Assembly (NCBI GenBank): GCA_029891385.1
Contig: CM057230.1
Span: 19,543,372 to 19,607,371 of the forward strand
DNA length: 64,000 bases
Source of the DNA: Erythroxylum novogranatense
Lineage: Eukaryota > Streptophyta > Magnoliopsida > Malpighiales > Erythroxylaceae
Reading direction: 5' to 3'
Shown here: positions 56,061-64,000 of the stretch, piece by piece
Position numbering within the stretch: the stretch's first letter is position 1
Layout: each line of letters opens with the position of its first letter
Position numbers and translations under genes: made by a program
The notes under the pieces: generated by a model
Told to the model about the DNA's origin: nothing
Databases searched by the model: none
What the model saw: the letters and a program-made list of their open reading frames with translations, nothing else

Positions 56061-58225
56061 ACATGAGTTCACGGGTCTCAAGTAATACTGATATAATATC
56101 GTCCCGGGAGTAATTGTGTAAGTACTAGGCTTGGATCACTCGATTAATTGGACTAATCACTCGTGTAGGATTGGGAAATTAAATTAAGAAAATTTAACTA
56201 TCAAAATAAATAAATAGACAAAAGCGATGGCGATTGTGTAAAAAATGGGAAATAAAATAAGAAAATTAACTAGCAAAATAATAAAATTAAAGCTAAAGAA
56301 AATTTGCTAATATTTCAAGGTGTTAATTGAATGGAATGTGGTAAGCTTGAGGATGGTTCCACTTTTAGCGTTTTATGGACTTTACGGATCAATTTATGAG
56401 CGAATTTTGGTTGATAGAAGGTTGAGCCTAGAGTTTCTTAGATCATTTTCAAGGTATCAAAGGCGTATTCATAATAATCCTATTATACTATCGTAGCCTA
56501 GCGATCAAGCATAACCCATTATGTTCTTTGCTGCTTTGGTTTTCTCTCATAAATTCGGTCTATGTCTAAATATGAAATTTATAAGTTCCTGTTTGGAGTT
56601 CGTTATTAATTTTCACTTATCGGTTCTTCAATTAACAACTAACGTCAAGTAATGGTTGGCTAAACTCAATACCAGCAAAATCAATTTCAAAGCAGAGAAA
56701 TCAAGACCAAAATCCATACAAATAAATCAACCAGATTTAATCCATAAAATTAACTAAAAGCTTCATTGACCTTGAAGCTTGAAACTACTCAGTCATGATA
56801 GGATGAAGACCATAGAAATTATGCTCATCAAACAACATTAAGAGAAATTAAATAAAAGAACAAAATCGAATGAGTTTGGGTCTCTCTCAATGTTGCGTCC
56901 TTTGTCTCTTATCGTTTTCTGGTGGTGCACCCTTGATGTCCCGCACCTTGATCCCGCTATTGCCTTCACACTCCAGTCCGCTATTTCCGTCTAGACCACC
57001 CACACACCTCGGGAGCTCACGTTATTTTTCCCCTTTGTTCACGCCCTTGCAGCCCCTCACTCACATTTTATTTTACATCCTCCGGACTTCATGCACTTCT
57101 TGTTTAGCTCACACAAACACGATTAACGCTACTCCTTCATGAAGCATGACTCTCTACTTTCTCTACTTCAAGCCTTTTTATTTTTCTTGGTTCCTCTCTC
57201 CACGCTAACATCCTCTAGTTCCTCTATTCTCTTCACAACCACAGACCACACTCCTCTCCTCAGTAACGCCCTCTCTCTATTCACTTGCTCCCTTATTCAC
57301 ACGCTTCTCTCTTATTTATTTATTTTTTTCGTTCAGCTCATTCCATTCACGCTCCTTTCTTTCTTTCAGGCCGGCTCAGCTCTCTTTCTTGTCTTGTTCT
57401 CAGCTCACTCTCCTCTAGTTCCTCTCTCCATGCTAACTCCTTCAGCCCTTTGCACACCCACTCTTCATATAGCATGGCACCTACCATGTGTCGGTCTTTT
57501 ATTTTTCTCTTGGCGGTCGTGAAGGCGGTATTCTGCATGGGTGTCTTGGCTTTCAGCTATCCTCCATGATGTTCATGTCTTTGGCATGGTCTCCTTTGTT
57601 TTCAATTTGCTGCTCACGATCTTCATTCGATGTCCACCATGCTTTGGTGGGTCTCTCCTCCAGTATTCTTGCGACCACTCCATACTACCCCTTCCTCTTT
57701 ATTCTTTCGGTGATGTTTTGTTCTTGTGGGTCTCCTTGAGTTGTCTTGATGGTTTGTTGTCCTCCTCCTTTTGTTCAACTTCGTTTTCCTTTGTTTTTTA
57801 CCTTGGAGGCTGTAAACAAATCGAGTTGGTGAGTGCTCCTTGCTTTTCCTCTCTTATAGCGATGGTGGGTCTCCGTATGTCGACCTCGTGGTCCCTTTTG
57901 GTTGTCTGCTGTTGGTTTCTTTTTTTTTCTTTTGGTGCCTTTGAAGAGCTGCTCTCCCATCTCTTGCTTTATTTTCTTGTAGCTTTTGCGTAAGTTCTGC
58001 TCTTGCTCACCTCCTTGGTGTATGCATTTTTATGGTCACTCTCAAGCTAGCTGTTGGCTGTGTTCCCTCCTTTCTAATGTCTTTTTTTTCAATCAAAGTC
58101 ATATAAGTGCATATTCAAAGGGAACTAAACAAATTAGTGGGTAAAATATGAATAAAACCCAATAATTAATTCAGGGATTAAGGAAAAAATGCCACTCGTT
58201 TCAATGATAAAAATGCCTTCAATAA
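56060..58225 (-). repeat. Athila-type 3' LTR (about 2.2 kb)
   Basis: In element sense it starts just after a TTTGGGGGC tract at about 58230. It contains a strongly purine-rich sense strand (plus-strand pyrimidine-rich 56870-58030) and ends near 56060 with ATTACTCCCGGGACG-like tail sequence. The low boundary is approximate. Long open frames on the plus strand (57139-57993) come from base composition. Confidence 0.6.
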
Positions 58226-59760
58226 TTGCCCCCAAACTCAAACTTTTGTTTGTCCCTAAGCAAAATTAAGAAAACTGTTCAAAACAGATTAAGGAGCACT
58301 CGACAATTGAAATTTTCAAAATTCTGTAACTAATTAAAATTTACCTTTAGCCCTTATCAAACCATACCCACCTTCATGGTGTAAGGATACCAATGCTCTC
58401 TCAAACACACACTCCTTGATTCAAGTCTAATTAGAAACCAACCAACTCACAAAGTAGAGAAAAACCAAATAAACTCAAAGGCAATTTACAACTAAGAGAC
58501 TACAAAGATATTATCAAATTAACCAATCCATAGGCAAAATTCTCCATCCATCTCCACTAATTTTTAGCACTCCTTCTCAAAGGATCAAAAGGTCTTATTA
58601 GGGTTGTAATGGGGTCATTGGGGTTTAAACTTAGCTAGACCAAAGAAAAGGAAAATAAAAGTTCAAATGAAATGGAAACAATTATTCAAGAAATAGGAAA
58701 ATGTAAGGGACCTCTTTTTCTTTTTTTCTTTTCCTTTTTTAAGAGCAAGTAAGACCGTGGAAACAAGTAAGAAATTTTTTTAATAGAATGACAAAACTTA
58801 ACATGACGGTATGTTAGCAGCGGTAACAATTACAAGACTCAACTCAATTCGATAAATTCCAAATTCTCAAATAATTGACTCTCCCCAAACTCGGTTTCAT
58901 GAGTACTACTTGAAATATTTTATACCTTTATCCTTGAAAAAGCTGAAAATACAAAATACTGCAAAATCATCCTTGCTTGCTCTTTTTTTTTTTTTTTCTT
59001 ATTTTTTATAATTTTCTTCCTTTTTCTATTCTTTTTTCATTTTTAATCATTTTTTCAACCCCCACATAACCTACTCCTAAATAATCATTTCCACATGAAA
59101 GGTAGGGAATGTTTGGCTTATAACTTGGTTAAATGAAGGTGCCAAAGAAATAAGATTTTACTTAGGCTCGACTTGGCTCCAAAGGAATGTAAGGTTATTT
59201 TAAGCAAAAGTAGGAATGTGGTTAATAATTCAAAAAAATGCCTTAATCAATTCCTTATCAAATTTGTGCTCATATTTAGCCTCGATAGGCCTAGAGAATT
59301 TGTTCTAGGATTGGCGAGATCTCACTAGGTTCTAACTTGCCTAAAAATTTAATGGATAATCAAAACTCAAATAAAATGGATGGAAAGACTCAAATCAAAG
59401 AATATGAGTGATTAAACAATTAGAAACCGAGCACTAATCCGAACAATCTATCCACAAACCTTCTAAAGGTAAACCCAATTAGGTCCCAAGCAATTCTCAA
59501 TTTTCCAAAAGTGAGGCCAAAATCAAAACCTTTAAAGATCAAATTTTCTTAATGAGGTTTGACTATGCAAGAAAAATAACTAAAAAAAATGAAAAGTAAT
59601 GGCAAATTTTTTTTTGTATTTTTGTAATTTTATTATTTTTTATTTTTTTTTGTGAAAAATTTTGAAAAATTGATGAATTTTTTTTTAAATTTTTTTTTCG
59701 ATTTTTTTTGTTGTTGAAAAATTGATACGCTCACCCCCCCAAACTCAGATAGGACATTGT
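58226..59760 (-). other. Athila 3' non-coding region between two PPT-like tracts
   Basis: The low end reads TTTGAGTTTGGGGGCAATTA and the high end CTGAGTTTGGGGGGGTGAGC on the minus strand. The high-end motif follows the GACATTGAGGACAATGTCC phrase typical after Athila integrase. Between them is T/A-rich DNA with poly-T runs (58985-59000, 59610-59712) and the conserved GAGATCTCGCCAATCC and CTAGGCCTATCGAGGC phrases. There is no env-like frame. Confidence 0.65.
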
Positions 59761-59939
59761 CCTCAATGTCAAGGTACGCAGGTACAATTTGAAGTAGGTA
59801 AGCAAGCATGGATATGCATAGTTAAGGACAAAAAGAATGTTGGCAATGATGCATGCGAAATAAGAAATTATTGCAGATCATACTCGAAACCTGAGCAGCA
59901 TAGAAAATTCAACAATATGCTAAGACATGAGTAAGAGGC

Positions 59940-60640
59940 ACAAGAAACGTCCACTGTAATGAGTTGGATCATTTTCTTCAAAAGTGTAATACTCCCCATC
60001 AAAAGTCGCTTGTAAGGTCCAATTTCCTGCAAATAACACAAGAGGCGTGAATTTAAGGTACAGAGAAAAACATAAAATAAAAAATAAAAATAAAACAAAA
60101 CAACGAAGTGTGAAACTTGGGTTGCCTCCCGAAGCGCTAATTTAAAGTCCATAGCTTGACTTGGCCAATTTATCGCTCAAGAATTGGGAGTTAGAGAGGA
60201 TTTAGTGATCCTGTTTCTATTGGAAATCCAGCGGATAAGGCTTTAACCTCTGCCCATTAACCTTAAATACTCCGGTTTGGGATCCTCGATTTCTACGCTG
60301 CAGTGAGTATAAACCTTAACAATCTTAAGCGGTCTCGACCACCTCGACTTCAACTTCCGGGAAATAGCTTAAGTCATGAATTAAGCAACAAGACCAAATC
60401 TCCTTCCTTGAACTCCCTTTGGATAATGTGTTGATCATGCCATCTCTTCGTTCTTTCCTTGTAGATTCGGGCATTCTCATAAGCATCAATGACTCCTCTA
60501 ACTCATTCAAGCTGAAGCAAGCGCTTTTCTCCGGTTGCCTTGAAGTCAAATTAAGCACGAATAGCCCGGTATGCTTTATGTTCTAACTTGACGGAAGGTG
60601 GCATGATTTCCCATACACTAGTAGGAATGAAGTAGTCCCA
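59940..60640 (-). pseudogene. Athila integrase, C-terminal part
   Basis: Minus-strand blocks are LNELEE followed by [20 protein letters not shown] (60500-60430), [17 protein letters not shown]-like, RSRWS-RPLKIVKVYTHCSVE (60355-60290) and a tail ending MDFKLALREAT near 60150-60120. Frames change several times. This matches the C-terminal DNA-binding region of Athila integrase. Confidence 0.85.
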
Positions 60641-61265
60641 ATTAGAGTCTTATACTGCTTCTATAGGCCCGAGCATCATCTAACGAAGACCAATCTTTTC
60701 TTGAAATGTTAAGCTTTTTTCTCAAGATGCTCTTAATCTCCTATTTGAAATTTCCGCTTGCCCATTAGGTGAGGGTGGTAGGCCAATGCTAACTTGTGGT
60801 ACACCCATATTTCTTCAAAAGGTTGGCGAATGAATGTATTGACAAAATGACTCCCCTATCAACGATAATTGCAGGGGTGCGAACTGGTGAAAATATTTTC
60901 TTGAGAAACTTAATGACCACTTTGGCATCCTGAGTTGGTGCGTGATCGCTTCCACCCATTTGGAGACATAGTCAACCCTGAGGATATATTTGTTGCCAAG
61001 GGAAGATGGTAGTGGCCCATGAAATCTATCCCCAAACATCAAAAGTTGACCTCGAAAATTCCTTTAAGGGCATCTCATGTTTTCGAGAAATATTTCCAGC
61101 TCTCTGGCATTTGTCACATGCTTGCAAAAAATTTCTTGCATCCTTGAAAAGTGTAGGCCAATGGAATCCAGCTTGGAGAACTTTCGCTGCCGTCTTTTCA
61201 GAACTAAAATGGCCTCCATAGGGGGATGCATGACAGTGATTGAGGACGGCTCCTACTTCTTCACT
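60641..61265 (-). pseudogene. Athila integrase, zinc module and catalytic core
   Basis: The HHCC region is visible near 61260-61070 as CHASPYGGHFSSEKTAAKVL with GFHWPTLFKDA-like and ACDKCQRAGNISRK-like segments across frames. The core at 61042-60815 gives DRFHGPLPSSLGNKYI and VDYVSKWVEAI with catalytic Asp residues, followed by a shifted IFSPVRTPAIIVDRGV-like block. Broken by several indels. Confidence 0.85.
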
Positions 61266-61875
61266 TGGTAAACATCTTGAATCACCCCATCACCCTGGCG
61301 CTTAAAAAGGAAGGGCTCCTCCATATATAATGCTTGAGCTCGAAAAGAACTTCTTTTTTCTTTGGAAAGTAAATTCAGGTGGCAGACTCTGAAACAAGAC
61401 GAAACAAGAAAATTCACATAGTCGAGATACCATGGAACTTGTAATGTTCTTTGTAGCAATTTTATGTAATGAATAACATAATTACGGTAAATCGCACATG
61501 AACAAATGCTCATCATTGAAGGAGTTATTATCGGTGGTTCTTCTTGAAGGGTTCCTTCGATCCGTAGTGAGCCTCGAGGTGATCTGCGACCCAATTCTCA
61601 GCTCCTTTTTGTCCGCAATTTCAAGGTCAAACTCTTGAAGGAAGGACCCATCTTATAAGCCTTGGTTTAGCCTCCTTTTTGCAAGTAGGTAGCGAATGGC
61701 TGCATGGTCGAGTAGACTATCACTTTTGAGCCCCGATATATGACTGAATTTGTCCACTGCAAATACTACATTGCAACTCCTTTTTGAGTCGTGGCATAAT
61801 TGACTTGAGCATCATCCAACGTCTTGCTCGCATAATAGATCATATGGGCCACCTTGTTCCTTCTTTAATTGTCAA
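61266..61875 (-). pseudogene. Athila RNase H end and linker, cut by gap
   Basis: From 61870 to 61600 the minus strand has VIVYSTMQPFATYLQKGG-like RNase H remnants and ENWVADHLSRL near 61600-61570. Then FNDEHLFMC-like and PWYLDYVNFLVS blocks follow. EEPFLFKRQGDGVIQDVY is near 61315-61265, leading into the integrase zinc module. The frame is broken. The upstream part falls in or beyond the gap. Confidence 0.75.
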
Positions 61876-61975
61876 NNNNNNNNNNNNNNNNNNNNNNNNN
61901 NNNNNNNNNNNNNNNNNNNNNNNNNNNNNNNNNNNNNNNNNNNNNNNNNNNNNNNNNNNNNNNNNNNNNNNNNNN
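61876..61975. other. Assembly gap (100 N)
   Basis: One hundred N bases. The sequence on the two sides belongs to different elements (Athila pol on the left, Tekay LTR on the right), so the join should not be treated as physical adjacency. Confidence 0.99.
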
Positions 61976-63233
61976 GGAAATTGAATTGAATTTTTGTGGA
62001 ATGGATCAATTATTGCCCATCAATTGAGCGAAGAGTTAATTGGGCATAAGAGTTCAAATTGGGTTTAGCTACCAAAAAATCGTGAATATATGCTGTACAT
62101 AATTCCATCGAGACATATGCATCACTGAATCGCTATTGAGCATCTAGTAATGGATCAGATTTATCATATAGAGGCGCCGTTGATCATTATCCACGTATTA
62201 CTGAACTTCCGCAAGGCTCGGTTACAAGTGAGTAACCTAGTTGGTTTCTCAAATTCCGATTGTAAAATGCCAATGTGAATTACTTGCCAATGTGAAATTG
62301 CATGATTACTGAAATATACATGATCTAATAGCATGTTTTCATCAGATTGATTGGATTATCGCATGACATCGAGAAATGCACACGGGCTTTATAGCCATAC
62401 ACCTAATTATCGACTGTGATAACATGCATAAATGTATGATTAGATAATGGATATGGATCAGTTGCTATTATCATCAAAAGAGCCGAGCCTCGAACATCGA
62501 TCGACTTGCCTCGAGCTCGAGGGAAGAAATCCTCGACGCCCCTCATCAATACCGACTGAGCATGGGCACAAACATCGAATAACTCGAAAAGAGTCTCATA
62601 TATTGTATACACATGACTCCATTGAATTACACTTAATCGAATTATGATGATGACGATGAGATTGCAAATTGTTACATGCCATCAGAACTGCTGTATAATA
62701 TCGTGAATTGTTATTTGATACTGCAAATTGTTATAGGTTATCGCAAATTGTTATATATATATATACCAATTGTATTCATCGTATATGCCGCATGCAACTG
62801 CTGTAATGCATGATTTGAGTGAACCATCGGCGATGGTTTCTCATCGAGTTCGCAAACTCACCCAAAATTGCAACCTTTTTTCAGACCGATAGTAGACTCT
62901 AGCCTGAGATAGTCTTTTCCGCCGTAAGGCATGGCTGCAAGAGAAGTGATGGCACATGTCGGTCGTACCAAGGACTTTTGGATGACTTAGGATAGATGTC
63001 AGACGCTTCGTTTTGTTTTAGAGACCGATAGACTTGTCTATTCCGATATCGATGATCTGATCAAGATTATTTTGGGTTTTAAATTTATCGATTTATGATA
63101 TATTACGGTTTAATTATTATGATGCTATGGGATTATTAGTGGAAATTTTTGGTGGTACACCTTTATCGTGGGATACGCAGTTTGAGCGACCTTCGGCGTC
63201 CCGATGTGTACCCTACGGTGAGGGGCGCTGGCA
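61976..63233 (+). repeat. Tekay LTR, 3' part, plus strand
   Basis: Landmarks match the solo LTR at 34348: GTGAGTAACCTAGTTGGTT at 62229-62247, AACCATCGGCGATGGTT at 62822-62838, GAGTTCGCAAACTC plus ACCC at 62846-62863, and an end GGGGCGCTGGCA (degenerate GGCGCTACA) at 63233. The 5' part is lost in the gap. A weak PBS-like GTGGTTCTAAAACC follows at 63238, so this could be the 5' LTR of a plus-strand element. Confidence 0.7.
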
Positions 63234-63669
63234 ATTCGTGGTTCTAAAACCTGAAGGAATGTCAATTTGCCGCTGTCCTCACCAATCCCGCTTGAAAGTT
63301 TTGATTTTAATCCAGCTTGAGCCATCAAATCTTTAGAAAGGTAGTTCGAGTAGCCTTTCATCGACTGTATAATGATTAGTTGAATAGAGTTAGTTCATTA
63401 GATTTTATATGTTGCACAAAACCCTAATGTAATTGTGACGACTGCTTTCTTCAACATATTTTGTTTTCTTGCTTTTTAAGGACTCATCTTTGGTTTCCTA
63501 ATGCCAAACTTGAATGGCTTTTGAGCCATGCGTGCTAGGTGATTAAAACCATGCAAGAGAAAACAAATAGATGTTTTGGGCATGAATCTGTTTTAGTTTC
63601 TAGGATAGACCTAAGCCATATCACAAGGTACTTAGTTCAATAGTACAAGGAAACCAAGGGTTAATTTCC
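63234..63669. other. Unassigned spacer after Tekay LTR
   Basis: About 440 bases with no recognised domain or long frame. If the PBS-like motif at 63238 is real, the first part would be 5' leader of a Tekay element cut by the copia fragment. Confidence 0.35.
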
Positions 63670-64000
63670 ATCATTTTCATTCATCGTATATGAATGCACA
63701 GAACAAATACATGCATAAACATTCAAAAACACGTAAATGGTCAAGAGGTTTACGCTCATAAATTTTCAAAGGATGAGAGAAAACATAACCTTGTCGAGGA
63801 AGTCGTTGATCACAAAAGTTATGTCGCCATCGCTTTGCCCGTAACCTCATGATACATTTTTTACAAGCATGCTTCAACAAATTTCTGCAAGATGCTTGTT
63901 CTTCCTCTCAACCACGCCGCTCTATTGCGGTGTGTTAGCACATGTAACCGTCATGATAAGGCAATCCCTAAGAATTGTAAACTGCTTGAAGATACTCTCC
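63670..64000 (-). pseudogene. Copia integrase fragment, running off the window
   Basis: Minus-strand translation from 64000 gives a GEY segment, then NTPQ and VVERKNKHLAEI (near 63925-63885), the conserved end of the copia integrase core with the catalytic Glu region. Further on (63800-63710) FSHPLKIYERKPLDHLRVFE followed by a C-containing block is the usual sequence just after. Frames shift at least twice. Confidence 0.8.

Larger units (their letters stand above)
56060..61875 (-). mobile_element. Second Athila-type element, 3' half, running into the N gap
   Basis: Minus-strand order is RNase H, integrase, a long non-coding 3' region with PPT-like motifs, then 3' LTR. The 5' half would lie to the right but the assembly gap at 61876-61975 intervenes and the sequence after it is a Tekay LTR. 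It abuts, and probably inserted into, the element C 5' LTR. Confidence 0.75.

Noticed and set aside
57139..57993. Ser/Leu/Phe-rich frames of 127-150 codons
   Set aside because: Low-complexity pyrimidine-rich DNA of an Athila LTR; several overlapping frames and no conserved domain.
61784..61984. Frame spanning the N gap
   Set aside because: The translation crosses unknown bases and joins two different elements.

Overview
The window is a stretch of plant nuclear DNA, most likely from a eudicot. It is repeat-dominated heterochromatin. I see no operons, rRNA or tRNA genes, and no bacterial or organellar blocks. About 85-90% of it is explained by nested LTR retrotransposons. These are Ty3/gypsy chromoviruses of the Tekay/Del type, Ty3/gypsy Athila-type elements, and Ty1/copia Tork-like fragments. 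Most polyprotein frames are broken. Only one host-gene-like locus is substantially intact: an NLR-related gene on the minus strand at 27644-29776. A small host exon-like fragment (CCCH zinc-finger type) lies at 25507-25735.

Layout. 1-9547: a minus-strand element with about 4.27-kb LTRs (5' LTR 5278-9547; 3' LTR cut by the window edge at 1-1718). Its roughly 3.5-kb internal region has a PBS and a PPT but no recognisable gag-pol, so it is a candidate LARD. It is inserted in the reverse transcriptase of an Athila element. 9548-~21850: that minus-strand Athila element (RT, protease, gag, tRNA-Asp-type PBS, 5' LTR). It is interrupted by a chromovirus LTR (11214-12662) and by a Tekay LTR (13339-18354), which itself carries an Athila-type LTR in the opposite orientation (about 14800-16937). 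21910-25504: a minus-strand copia element with its 3' half missing. 25507-27648: a host exon fragment, copia gag pieces and a second copia 5' LTR that abuts and terminates the NLR-like gene. 29780-31975: AT-rich intergenic DNA.

31976-37689: an old chromovirus LTR carrying an 18-bp minisatellite, into which a perfect solo Tekay LTR has inserted (34348-36982, TSD TCATA). 38317-~56060: a minus-strand Tekay/Del element (C). Its integrase is split by a plus-strand full-length Tekay/Del element (B, 41422-52169, TSD CACTA). ~56060-61875: the 3' half of a second minus-strand Athila element, up to a 100-base N gap. 61976-63233: the 3' part of another Tekay LTR. 63670-64000: a copia integrase fragment.

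The genes do not form a pathway. The biology is a chronology of insertions. The least explained signals are in the LTRs. A hairpin followed by ACCC, with compensatory T-A/C-G stem changes, recurs in several LTR families. A splice-donor-like 19-mer, GC-rich palindrome arrays and a second hairpin occur in a fixed order in the Tekay LTRs. Many reading-frame breaks and LTR-LTR differences are single-base or homopolymer indels, so some decay may be sequencing error.
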